Assembly (NCBI RefSeq): GCF_000003815.2
Contig: NC_049983.1
Span: 5,577,042 to 5,641,041 of the forward strand
Direction: 5' to 3'
Source: Branchiostoma floridae
Taxonomy: Eukaryota > Chordata > Leptocardii > Amphioxiformes > Branchiostomatidae
Length of the DNA: 64,000 bases
In this document: positions 1 through 11,712 of the stretch, one piece after another
How positions within the stretch are numbered: position 1 is the stretch's first letter
Layout of the letters: each line of letters opens with the position of its first letter
The notes under the pieces: generated by a model
Told to the model about the DNA's origin: nothing
Seen by the model: the letters and a program-made list of their open reading frames with translations, nothing else
Database searches by the model: none
Program-made: the position numbers and the translations under genes

Positions 1-1450
1 CCCCTAGAGAACTTACAGACAGAGGTTGAAAACCATACTATATGGATTGTTGATATCCACTCAGTTTTGATTTTAAATACCCAATAATTACTCTTGTAGA
101 CTTTTCTGGGTGGTTTCTGAAAATAGTTGAGTGTAGGAAGATTTTGCCCTGTCCTTGGTGCTGAACTACCGCCAAACATTTAGTTGTAGACTTCTTTGGT
201 GTAAACAAAAAGTATGGTTGTTTAATGCATAAAATGACAGCATTTCTCTGTCCTTGGTGCAGAACTGCCATCAAAGAAACTCATAGGCTGCTTTGGTGTT
301 AATAAAATAAGTATGGTTGTTGCATGTACGAAGAAGTAGTCTTTCTCTGTCCTTAGTGCTGAACTACCATCACACAAGAATACTGTTTGTATTTTTAATA
401 TCCACTCAATTATGATCTTTAATTCTCTTTTTAAAAATATTTTGTTACTTTTTCCTTGTGTGACAATAAGGAGTTGAATATATGAAGCCAGATATTTCTC
501 TGTCCTTGGTGCTGAACTATTATCACAAACGAATACTGTATGAATTTTTAATATTCACTTAATTATGATCTTTCATATTCAACATCTTTTTTGTATATTT
601 TTTCCTGATTCAACAGTAAATATATGAAACCAGAGTATTTCTATATCCATTCAGTTCTTATCTCAGTATGAAGCCAATGTTTTCCTGTCCCTGGAACTAA
701 TATAATACGCAAGAATACTGTATGGATTCCTAATATAAACTCAATTCTAATCTCAAATACTCTGTACCTTAATTTGCAGAATCTGACCTTTTTTTGGTAA
801 AAACAGAAAGTCTTAAATGTATGCACTACAGAGTTTTCCTGTCCTTGGTGCTGAACTACCATCGCACAAGAATACTGTATGCATTCCTAATATTCACTCA
901 GCTCTTATCTCAGATACTCAACACTATCTTATAGACTTTTCTTGGTGTAACAAAAAGTAGTTGAATGTATGCAGCCAGTCTTTTTTGGTCTTTGGTGCTA
1001 AACTAACATAAGACAAGAATACAATATAGATTTCTGACATTTACCAAGTTCTATCCTCATACCTTATTTTGTAAATTTTTCTGGGTACAAACTTGAATGT
1101 TTGAAGACATAGTATTTCTCTGTCCTTGGTGCTGATCACACAAGCATACTGTATGGATTCCAAATATCTACTAGATTTTTATCCCAGATAGTCAATATCT
1201 TTTTTCATAGATTTGCTTTTGGTACAAACAAAAAGAACTTGAATGTATGAAGCTGCAATGTTTCTCTGTCCTTGGTGCTAAACAACCTTCACACAAGAAA
1301 GCGGTATGGATTCAAAATACCTGTTCAGTTTTGGCCCCAGATACTCAATACCATCTTGTAGCTTAATATTTGGGGCAAACAAAGAATAGACAAATTTATA
1401 AAGCAAGGGTGCTTCCCTGTCCTTGGTGCTGAACTACCATTGCACAACAC
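1..1450. repeat. diverged tandem satellite, unit roughly 100-160 bp
   Basis: About ten degenerate copies of one unit run head to tail. The clearest recurring words are 'gtccttggtgctgaacta', 'cacacaagaatactgtatgg' and a 'gactttt-tggtgtaaac' block. These recur near 150, 250, 350, 500, 840, 990, 1110, 1270 and 1415. Spacing is irregular and copies differ by many substitutions and small indels, so the array is old. Short open frames in it are shadows. It lies in, or next to, the intron downstream of transporter exon 4, so the rest of that gene is beyond the left edge. Confidence 0.8.
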
Positions 1451-1486
1451 ATAGAAGTATTTCTACAATAGATAAGTTGTTTTTAC

Positions 1487-3857
1487 CTGAGCAACTCCAT
1501 TGAAAAACAGCATGATCATGAGAAGGAACACATCTATCCATGTGCCAAACCAAACCTGGAAAGGAGAATTAAAAAAATTACAATATTCAGAAACAGCTTG
1601 ATGGTTCGGTGACTTAGCCTGGGTACCATATGGCTAATAATTCACTCCTATGTTCATTTCTGCTACCCTTCTGGAGAACTGTACATTCAAACCTTTTGGT
1701 GGTGATGTCAGTTAATGAGCGAATCAAGGAATGGGTTCTAGAGTGCTTGTTCGATGACAACAGGCCTCTTACAAGCGGGCGGAGGACGTTTCAGGTGTTC
1801 GAATGCCTGCTCGAGCGAGTGCTTGAACCCATTCCTTAATTCGCTGATGTATAAAGACCAATCAGCGCCCTCATCCAAAATTTGGATGATTCCAGATGTT
1901 AGAGATGTCAAGATTCCTAGACAAAACAGCAGAGAAGTAATTGTATGCAGTGTACAATAAAAGTCAGAGTGAGAAGAGACTGTATAATAAATGTCGGAGC
2001 GAACTACTATCTGGATGGTACCCAGGCTATCGGAGACTACAAACAAGCTAGTAGATATCTAACAGGGAACTGATTGCCTAATAATCGCATGGCTTAGAAT
2101 TCTAAAAATCACTAGTAGTACAGATAGGCTAATACATCAACTACATTGTTAGTGGCAGGTTTTGCGTGGTGGCTGACTTACCATCGAGGCTGCCGATAAA
2201 AACAGGCACCAGGCCAGGGTGCTGCGGGCACCATACCTGTCTGCCAAAGGACCCAGGACCATCTATAGAGGGTACATATGCAACATGTAAATTACCGGCT
2301 AGTGGTTACATTTGTTACAATGAATAAATAGATGAATTTGTTTATTCGTTTAGACCCTTGCAGTGGCACATAGGTCAGAAAGTTTTCTTTTCATTTCAAG
2401 GTATCATCAAGACCAAGCATCAAAATTCCATCCAGGCTTTCTCAAGTTATGGTATGCATGTTGGCAGACGGACAGATACAATGAACGCTGCCAAAAACTT
2501 ATTACTTTCTTTGTAGGCATAACAAAAACATATTACCTTCTTATAGTGTGATAATTTCCTATAGAGTAATGAATCCAAACCTATGATTCAAATACTGGTA
2601 TGAGGTAAAAAATATATGATTGATATTGTTGCACAAATCAACATTTTCAGTTGAGTCAACGAAAAGCTACCAGTCATAAGCAAAGCAATGTGCTTAAAGA
2701 TGATGGCCATGTTATTGAATATGACAGTACCTGCATGGTGGCATAAGGCAGTAGCATGGACGTATCCAGCCATCCTAGCTGGGTTTAGTAAGGCTCAGTT
2801 CTGACGCCAGGTCACTCTTGATCTGTATAATGTATAACAAGAGGAGTCANNNNNNNNNNNNNNNNNNNNNNNNNNNNNNNNNNNNNNNNNNNNNNNNNNN
2901 NNNNNNNNNNNNNNNNNNNNNNNNNNNNNNNNNNNNNNNNNNNNNNNNNCCCTGGTGATAAGCTTGTCCGCCCGATAAACAACAGTCACGTGTTAACCCG
3001 CGGATAAAGGTGAACTAGCTAAAGGGCTTAAGTTATCACTGCTACAATAGCAATGAAAACTCATCTTCAGCTTAGAATTACATGACCATAATTACATTGT
3101 AGGTAATAAATACATTCCTTTAGGATCCATAATGCCTTAACATAACATTAAAGTCATGTTTATTTCTTTTACCCTTTCAAATCTGTGTGCATCTGGCAGT
3201 GCGTGAAATCATTGGAATAATTCACAACAAATTTGCATGAATATGTATAAGCTGCAAGAGGTCATTCAAGGACACAGGGTAGCACCACCTGCCAAACTGT
3301 AGCAATGGGACAAAAATACACAACACTCTAGTGGTGCAAATCATGTCCTATTTATGTGGTTCCAATACATACAAATGCCTATGATGATAATATCTGATCT
3401 ATAGTCTGATCTATAGATAAATATACTTCATTCATTCATCCATCATTCACTCCGGAATTTCAGAATTAATTAATATTGTTAGAATTAATCTCGATATTGA
3501 GATAATATCATTCTACGCAATCTGATCAAAGCAATCCTAAATCCAAGAAAACCTGAGTCATAAAAAAAACCTTATCATTGCCTGCGTAGAAGACGAGATA
3601 TTAAAACAGGAATTTTGGCTGCAGTTCCAAGGGAAGCCGCCAGGTGGTTCTACAAAAATAGTGTCACACGTGCACACCCACACCAAATATATCATGTTCA
3701 CAAACAAAGATAACCTCCATTTTCAATGGAGATAATGACAGAAGAACGTCCTTACCACCCCCAACGGTTTCCTGAGCAGGTACGTTGACGCATACGCCAC
3801 CCAGGTGAGCACGAACGTCGCCACCTGACGTCTCTGCAGACGGCTCACCGAAAACAT
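1487..3857 (-). CDS. SLC37/GlpT-like organophosphate transporter (MFS), first four coding exons, 3' part outside window
   Basis: Exons in gene order are 3857-3756, 2822-2731, 2262-2182 and 1555-1487. All have AG acceptors and GT donors and all introns are phase 0. The start ATG (3857-3855) gives MFSVSRLQRR, then a first membrane helix ending YLLRKPLGV. Exon 2 encodes IKSDLASELSLTK and, after a one-base slip, LGWLDTSMLLPYATMQ. Exon 3 carries the major-facilitator loop motif GPLADRYGAR. Exon 4 encodes a helix ending LFFNGVAQ, which fits the FLNGLAQ stretch of glucose-6-phosphate transporters. Spacing between exon 3 and 4 motifs matches SLC37A4. The family exchanges sugar phosphates or glycerol phosphate for phosphate across membranes; the substrate here is inferred. 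Exon 2 is 92 nt where 93 would keep frame: an AAA run at about 2784-2786 seems to lack one A. This could be an assembly error, an allele or a pseudogene. Confidence 0.8.
1618..2026. mobile_element. non-autonomous element with CCTGGGTACCAT inverted ends, copy A
   Basis: The left end reads CCTGGGTACCATATGG and the right end is its near complement, CTGGATGGTACCCAGG. It sits in transporter intron 3. Related copies occur at 11957-12286 and, lacking the left end, at 23645-23906. All share internal text such as 'catccaaaatttgga'. No transposase is encoded. No clear target duplication was seen. Confidence 0.75.
2850..2949. other. scaffold gap of 100 N
   Basis: A run of exactly 100 N lies in intron 1 of the transporter, just upstream of exon 2. 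Its fixed length marks a gap of unknown size. No coding exon seems to be missing here, because exons 1 and 2 join in frame at conserved positions. Confidence 0.99.
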
Positions 3858-4060
3858 CCCGAAAATTCTTCCGTTCCTCTAGTCAAAATCTTATTGTGAG
3901 TATCTATCAAAATTCTATGTACGTGCAACGTAGATCTAGATAATAAGGAAGGAATTAATCGTTGAAAAGAAGCGAAACGTAGACGTTACGACGAAGAAAA
4001 ACGTGGACCCTTTTTGCCGAACGTCGACGTACCGGCCGCCATGTTGAATGGAGCAGACGA
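3858..4060 (-). promoter_or_regulatory. promoter and 5' leader of the transporter, with YY1-like site
   Basis: The 200 bases upstream of the transporter ATG are richer in CpG than their surroundings. They contain, on the minus strand, CAACATGGCGGC (4046-4035), a good match to the YY1 site often found at TATA-less start sites. No TATA box was seen. The role as this gene's promoter is inferred from position. Confidence 0.5.
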
Positions 4061-7000
4061 CCCGGAAATGAACGTTCTGATTTGAAATTTTGGCGGGAAA
4101 TTTAGTCACTAGACTTACCCCAAAGCCAATATCGAGAAGATACAATATATTTCTGAAGAAATAATACTTAATAAGATGAAAGAAACGTTGCAATGAATTA
4201 ATGAAATTGCCAAAAAATGTTATTGTTGGCCAGTTCCAGACAAAATGTTTTCTCATTATCCAAAAGCGCTCCCATGCGGATCCATCTTGCACTGCAAAAA
4301 AGTAGAACAGGTGCAACGGCATACTAACGTGAAATATACTTTCTTTCATTTCATTACCAATACTCATTATGATACACAAATCATTTATAAAACACTTTAA
4401 GCAATGAATAATCTATCTACACCTGTATTTTATTGGATATGCTACGCTGTATCTTATTTTGTGGTCTTTGAAGAATGTGTTTGGATGCGGTGTTCATACA
4501 TATTCACTTTCACTAATGCGGTATCTCACCAGAAGGCATTGTTTACAATCGTGCGGCCTTCAGAAACCCTGTTGGCGATCGCTTCATTGTGGGGCTCTTT
4601 GTCGGGCAGCACAGTACGTGTATCTACGACGGAAATGGCTCAATCTCTGTAAAAAGGTTAGTGTTTTTTTAGAGAGAAATATTCTGTTTTTCAGACAATT
4701 TCTTTTGTGTGTTATGATTTGTGTTTCTGGTGCTCGCTTTCAGATGTCGAGATTTGAAATAATTTCGGTGCAAATTATGAAATATTTGGGATTATAGAAT
4801 CATTTCCTCTCGCGAAAATTCAAAACGAAATTGTTCAATAGCTGGCGGCAAAATTGAAGAAAAATGATTTAGAAAATGGCAATACTGGCATTTTAGATCT
4901 AAAATGATGTGCATATGACATAACGTTAAAACAATATTCTATGCTACTCGAAACGGAATTATAAATAAGTCCTTTGTTTAATAAAGGCGTACATTTCCAT
5001 TCAAACAAATTTCGTTGAAAACGACGCAAATTTAGAATGCATGTTTCCGACTTTTCCGTCGTGTTATTTGACACGACGTTGGTTTCTGCACGAATTGGCA
5101 TCTCACATGTAAAACCTGGGTAAAATTTAATTTTAGCATTTCCCCCATGGGATAAAATCTGTCAAAAAATCTAGCCATAGGGAAAAGCACTCTAAATTCA
5201 CCGTCGGACTGCAATTTTTCACTTCGCTTGTCATATAAAAAAGAAAGATTGATTATATCTTGTTTCCTGGCTGTGAAAATGCTCGTGCTAGTCACATGCA
5301 CTCTACCAACGTAAATCTAACCCGGCAAAAAATATGGCTTTGGCAATTGCAGTAATGGAATATTGGAAATGCAATGAGCGCGTTTCGTGTTAGCATTCTC
5401 AATCACCTAACGCCGCCGAGAGCTCTTGCAAACAATGCGCCTTTTTGTGTGAAGGAAAATTGCGCCCGGGAAATTTAATACCGAATTTATTCCAGTTCCG
5501 TGAATGGTCGTGATTTCTTTTTCTGTGTGCGAAGTCATAAACGGCTTCCAGGCATTCGATCTGCAATTGCTAATTGATTTTGGAAGATAGCTGACATAGG
5601 GACAATTAGGAGTGATAGTTTGAAATAGATTTAAATTTCCCGTTGTAAAAATAAATAAAATTGCAGGAGGCTCTTAACGTTGGAGTGGCTACCTTTTGAA
5701 GTACCACACCTGTGCCTTAAGAGGGATTATTTCTCCCTTTACAACCGTTTTTGGTTAAGCCTCACGGTAGGGGGACACAGAAAACGGATCCTGTCAGGGT
5801 CACTGGGTTACCGGACTGTACTGGTGTTGGGTAGTAGAGACTGGTACTTGGAATGGTCCATTTGACTGTCACTTGTAGGGGAGGACAGCATTTGCATTTG
5901 CTACTGCATTGCATCCTTTTATACTAGTTTCACACACTATTAAAGGATGGTGCCACCTCACAAGTGGAAAATAATAAATGCTGAATTTGGTCACACTTAA
6001 TGTTAATTTTCGAACTAAATTGTGCAGAATGATTTAGATTGAGTGCAAAACATATTTTGCAGCAGTGTACTATCACAATTGTGCATTTCTTTTTTTTAGC
6101 CTCTGTCCATCACAGGGTAGATATTCATGAATCTTTGATTAAAATTGCCTATCATATTGAGAACAGCTTTTTGCACTATTACAGTGAATCAGAAGTAGGG
6201 TCTAATGTACCGTTACTCTTAAAATGTTTGCAATGATTTTATCTTTGCAGTGATAAGACTCTTATCGCAAGAACATGTTCCTATTTCTATGTGCTATAGA
6301 ATTGTTCCAACTGCAAAATTTTCTCTCCACTCCCACTGCAGAATTAAGTCCATATGAAAATAAATAAATTTACAGTATCTCTGAACCAGTATGTTTTCAA
6401 TTAACATAATTTGGGCAGTGGTAGTGAAAAGTCGGACTACAGGGGTCAAAGGAACATCGGCACTCTCAACCCAAACATCTGTTAAAGCGTGAACCAATCA
6501 ATTTGGCATCGATCCAGTCTCCGCTCTAGAGCTGCTGACGTGGTGTATGAATATCTTTAATGTTCAGAAGACATGGGGGCAAATTTTCACTTTCCGCTCA
6601 GAGTATAATGGTGTGGAACTTATGGTGTAATGGACCGAGTTTGGAATTTTTATGGTAGAGTTGTTTTTGGTTGTAGTGAATAAAAAAACTAAAGAATTTG
6701 AAACACGTTTTTTAACGATATATAAAGTTACCAAGATTATTTGTGCATGACCCAATGTTTTATTCAACCAATGCCCTTTTCAGTGTATTTCTGACTAGTT
6801 AACATTGTACTGCAGCATAGGTGGCGCTGCTTACAGATGCGGTCCCAAACTACTCACAGATGCAACACAAAGGAACTTTCAGTCTATTCTATTATTGATT
6901 ATTAGAGTTGAAAATGGATGGGAAAACCCCATTTTCTTTGTGAAATCAAATATTTGACATTAACGTGTGTATGTTTTGAGTAAATAATCTAGTGTAACAA

Positions 7001-8026
7001 CATCACCAAAAGACAGGCTTTTAGAAACCTGGATGTGTCCTAATGCTTCAGATACTATCTTTGAAATGCAAAAGGTTTTGTTTACATATGACCGTATGAT
7101 TATCTTCTATTTGCCAGCAAAAGGTCATACACTTTTGAAGACCATTGGGTCCTAAATATGACACTCTGGTATTTACACAGTGAGATGATAAGTAGACATA
7201 AACGCAAGGAATCAAGTGTCCTAAAAGCAGGCTAATTCTGCCTCGAGTCGTCGTGACCCTTTGCGTCGTGATATCTGGTAGCTTGATACTCACTAGGCTA
7301 CGCTGTGATTACAGGATGTGCTCTGTGATAGAGACAAACAGGATTACTCTCATGGCATCAAAGATTGACGGCATGTACAGTCATCATACAGGTTTATGTT
7401 GACAGGTGGTTCTTTTTTCAAACCTCTTTTACAGCAAAACCAGGGCTCACGGTCTCAAGTTTCAGATTTTTTTCTGTCCCACACATTGTTTGGGAGCCTT
7501 CCTTTTTAAATCTGTCATTGTATTACAGTAAGCTTATGAAAAACATTTCAATCAATTTCATGTACCAAAGTTCAGATTTTTGAGACAGATAGGGTGAACT
7601 TTTTGTCTGTCCCAACAAGCACATTTCTGTCCCAGGACGGAGGGACAGGTGCTGGAGACAGCCTTGAGCAAAACATAAATTGTTTATTTTAGATTGAATT
7701 TGTCTCATTTCATTGTACATGAAGTAGTTTTGTTTCCAATGTACGTGTTATATCTTAATGTTTGTTTTAGCTATTATATATCTGGATCAATTTGTTTGTG
7801 CTGAGCACATTCTATAAATAAACTTTGATCATCAGACTACAGTATTGCATCCAATTTTCCATAAATGATTTAATAAGGTTAGTAATGTTACAATTATATA
7901 GGATCTAGATGTCTCTCGGACATATATAAGACAACACGTTACATTTGGGACTGCATGCATTTCTTATATGTTTGGAACTGCATTGTCAGCAGCGCCACCT
8001 TAGCTGTAGTACCAGTCAGACTTGCC

Positions 8027-8060
8027 CTGAGGAAGGTGGCAGACGGTCGCCAAAACATTG
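8027..8060 (+). ncRNA. hammerhead-like hairpin, copy 1
   Basis: CTGAGGAAG is followed by a stem GGTGGC/GTCGCC (one G-U and one T-G pair) and then CAAAAC. The hammerhead core is CUGANGA, stem II, GAAA. Here the first G of GAAA is C or A, so this copy would be inactive. It belongs to the same family as the hairpins at 17300 and 22476-22631. Confidence 0.35.
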
Positions 8061-8810
8061 GCTGTTGATTGTACATAGATCCTGGTACATGTAACTATTG
8101 TAAAGAAAAGACCTTAAAGGCTTTCTATCCTATATTGCATCCAGTCTGACATAAAATTAATGGCAGCCCAGTCTAATCTACCAGAACCTTTGAAAGCTAA
8201 ATCTTGTCGACAAAGAACCAAATTATCCATCACCCAATACACCTGATTGAATCCATTGTACCCAAGAGGGATTAAGACTGAACATGTAACAAAGAAACAC
8301 GGTACTTGGCTGATACGCTGATTGCAGCTTTCAACATGAACAATTGCCTACAACAAACCAGGTCAAGAGACAAGTGATTCGGTTGGACAAATCCAGGAAG
8401 GCCTGATGAAGTATGCCAACTACCGATAAGGTAGCATCTGTTTCTGGATATGACAATATTTTTTCCCACTGGATGCAGCCCAACCTGTCTTCATTTTAAG
8501 AGGAATCCAAATCTCCAACTGTCAGACTAGATCTTTTGTCAGTCCCTTACTATTAAATAGATGCTTCTCCAGAAAAAATCCTTGTTGTACAATGCAAAAG
8601 CGAATGCCCATCTTACGTTATAAAAATCTTTGCTCATTATCTTATGGTCCTGGTAAGTGCCAAAATGGGTATAAACCCCTGCCAATATAATCTTGTCTCT
8701 GAATTCTACACTGATTTAGTTCTGGTTTCTTTCGGACTGGTCCAGCAAGAGAAAACAGCTTTGTACCGGTACATCATACTGCGGTACCCACCCCTAACCT
8801 GGAGAACTAG

Positions 8811-9122
8811 GGCTTAGGTCACAAGTCCATTAACCGGGGCCCGGCCAGGCAGCTTTCGGGAGTGAAAAGAATGATATATATATAACAGGGCAAGTTTAAT
8901 ATATACATTACCATGTGTACTGCATTACTACCTTTTGTATCTATATGCCTGTACTTAGCCCGATAGGGCATGAATGTGCAATAAAGGCTATTATTATAAT
9001 AGACTGTCAAAATGCACATAATGACAATATAAGATTCATGGGAGTGATCTGTGTATACAGTTTAATTTTCCGTTTCATATCATCCCGGCCGGGCCCCGCT
9101 TTGGAAATGTGACCTAAGCCTT
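8811..9122. mobile_element. palindromic non-autonomous element, ends GGCTTAGGTCACA
   Basis: The left end GGCTTAGGTCACA and the inner block GGGGCCCGGCC are mirrored on the right by GGCCGGGCCCC and TGTGACCTAAGCC. The centre is AT-rich with a TA-dinucleotide run. A related half-copy appears at about 19985-20030. There is no coding capacity. Confidence 0.7.
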
Positions 9123-9424
9123 AAGCATCAAAGAGACCATGTGAGAGTAATCCTACCAGTACAATTACTTAGAGACAATCCGCTTGCAGCGCTCAGCGTG
9201 CTGACACAGTAATCAGGTTGAGTGCTGCCGTGATGATATCGATGCTGCGGACAGGACGTCCGCACATGTATCATAGCAACATAGAAAACAATCTGCAACG
9301 AGACATCAAACCTAATAGAAGCCTACAGTTCGCCTCTATTTGATTAGTCTTAACCAAGGTCGCAATATGTTTGACCTTCCAGTGTGCAGTGTGACCAATG
9401 ATAATCAAAATCTGGTGTCCATTT

Positions 9425-9815
9425 GAAAGGAAGGTGTAAGAGTCTGGAAAACTTAAATGGGGAGAAAGGGGACCTGGCATGGATCCTTGAGGCACTCCAT
9501 CATTTGAGAAGCTTTTATATTTTATTATTTTTACCAAGGCGAGAAGCGAATATGACCTTCTTGCCAGCAAAGTAATGAAAGATATTGATCAAATTCACAT
9601 GTCTAGGTTTTTGGAACTTTGAAAACTTTCATAGGCAGAAGAGGACCCAGAATGAATCCTTGAGGCACCCCTTTATATATAGTGAATAATGACCTTCTTG
9701 TGTACAAAGTAATCAAAGATATTAATCAAATTCACATGTCTAGGTTCTTGGAACTTTGAAAAGTTTCATAGGCAGAAGAGGACCCAGAATGTATCCTTGA
9801 GGCACCCCTTTATTT
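9425..9815 (-). pseudogene. reverse-transcriptase relics (motif B), three tandem fragments
   Basis: Read on the minus strand, three short stretches near 9800, 9660 and 9490 encode GVPQGYILGPLL, GVPQGFILGPLL and GVPQGSMPGPLS. This is reverse-transcriptase motif B of non-LTR retrotransposons. Each is followed by out-of-frame or stopped sequence. The first two lie in a direct repeat of roughly 135-140 bp. I see no other reverse-transcriptase motif, so this looks like a small fragment amplified in tandem after decay. Confidence 0.6.
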
Positions 9816-11712
9816 CGTTAGTTATATAAAGTTGTACTGGTGATACATTTAGTATAATAAAAGCACTTAGTCTAGTAATACACAATCAAACATCAGCTTT
9901 CTGTTATGTAAAATTATTTAGTACAGTAACCGGTAGCTGAATGTGTGTGGTACCATCCAACATACGTCTATTCTAGGAAATCAAATTAAGTCTAAAAATA
10001 CCAAAAGGTATATATGCGCCTAACAAGTGAAAGGAAAGGACACACCAAATGCCTGGCAAAACGCATTTGTCCAAATTACATCTTTCGGCACATTAATTTT
10101 AAAATGACCTTTCGTGTTATGAAGAAATCAATACAAACGCAGCGCTGAGAGTATTTGTTCGGGACGAAGGGCATTGCGGAGTAGAGCCTCTCGTCTGATG
10201 GCACATCAATTTCAATTAAGGAATGCAAAGTATGCACGGAAACAGATGTCAGCACAGGAAGAGAAATCAATTTCGTTCTATTCCTAAACAGCGTCCATAC
10301 ATCAATAAGAATGTCGGTAATTCCAGCCATCCACTTCATTTTCCTACCCTGCTGAGGAAAAGGGGAAAAAAAGCATATCAACAGCTGATTTCCAAGACAG
10401 GTGATGCCATTAGGCCATGACAACTTAATTCTTTAGTTCTTAGATTGAAAAAAAATGCTTAATTGGACAAAAAATACGAGTCATTGGTAGGGCAGTCTCC
10501 GACATATTTTTCCATCTAACGCATTACTTGGGAGCCCACGTTGATAATTTTCATTGCTAAATTTGTCCTTTTAAGCTTACAAAGAATAAGTTTAATAGTG
10601 CTATGTCAGCTTTTCTAACAGATGGGGAAAAAAATTTCATTTGCCCTAATAAATTTTCGTCCTGGGACAGAAGGGCGCCTCCTGAAGACAGCCCTGGTCT
10701 TTTAGGAAAGTCTATAATAGTTTCATTTTGCTACTATTTTACCTGAAAATATCTTCGAACTACAAGATTAAATTGGCAATGCCTCAGGTTCTGACGGCTT
10801 TGTGATTTGTCAGCACGTTCACTGTCTCATTCATCAATCGACCCATTATTTCTATTCCAGGGTAACTGAGCAGATTGTCCGCGTAGAACAGGAAACTGAA
10901 CTCCCAAATTCTCCACCATTGACGTAATGATTGAAGAGGACATCACCATCAACAAAGGGCTATTATAGGTGTTCACAGGAGGATCCCCACGGGTATAAGT
11001 AAAGGCAGCTGTCCACATCAGGTGTACAAGAAGCCTCCAATGGACCCACACTGTAGGAATGGTCATGTGTGAGGTATTGGAGATAACTCTTTTGCCGGTA
11101 ACGCAGTATGCTGATGTGACGGAGTGGAATTCGTAGGCTTCGTTCTTCGCTTCCAACTTGAAGGCTGTGTGAAGGCGTTTGAACTGCCAATGATCGACTG
11201 ATGCAGGATTTTCTTCAACTGAAAAAAGAAGAAGAAAAGTGTGAATGCTGCTGTCGTGACAGTGACGTAACAAGGACTAACACAGGTGACAGCAATTCAA
11301 AGCACCTTTCTCCAATTTTGTTTGCACCAATCAACTGATCAGGTCTAGGAAAGAAAATGCAATAATCTTTAAGTTGATGTTGTCTTCACAATGCTTTGTT
11401 TCGTAGTTTAAAGTTCTGAGTTGGCTGTGGAAAACTTGGGCAACTGCTTACGCTCCCCAAACATCAACCGTGCAGTCACAAGTAAAAACTGACAATACAG
11501 TGCATGTGCCTTGGGAAAGACCTTGTGAGGAACAAAATCTGACAGAATCCAAGACTCTCTGTCCATATCTAAAGTGAAGAAACGTTGGGAAACTGACAAG
11601 GACTGCGAACAACAGTTGACGGCGTAGTGTGGTGTTCTAATGAAACAAACTTGACCGGATCCAAGACCTTCTGTCCAAGTTTACGGTGGCTGTGGGGAGA
11701 CATTCTGGGACT

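Larger units (their letters stand above)
4061..11712. other. spacer without a recognised gene; repeats only
   Basis: No family could be recognised in any frame. CpG is fairly high to about 5500, then the sequence is AT-rich. Visible content includes a possible old element at 7439-7665, whose end resembles 10655-10700 (both near 'gacagcc'), a hammerhead-like hairpin at 8027, a 'ggtacccacccc' end near 8790, a palindromic element at 8811 and reverse-transcriptase relics at 9425-9815. Two minus-strand open stretches behind good acceptors (10404-10076 and 11219-10827) resemble nothing I know and are not called. Confidence 0.6.

Noticed and set aside
4404-4652. 82-codon plus-strand frame near the transporter promoter, possible divergent gene
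   Set aside because: The GC-rich context and a GGTTAGT donor-like word are suggestive, but there is no recognisable protein and no second exon.
10076-10404. Minus-strand open stretch behind a good acceptor (MKWMAGITDILIDVW)
   Set aside because: It looks somewhat protein-like but matches no family I know, has no partner exon, and lies in repeat-rich spacer.
10827-11219. Minus-strand 133-codon open stretch after 'ttcttttttcag'
   Set aside because: The acceptor is strong but the translation is not recognisable and two other frames are also largely open. Not called as an exon without cDNA support.
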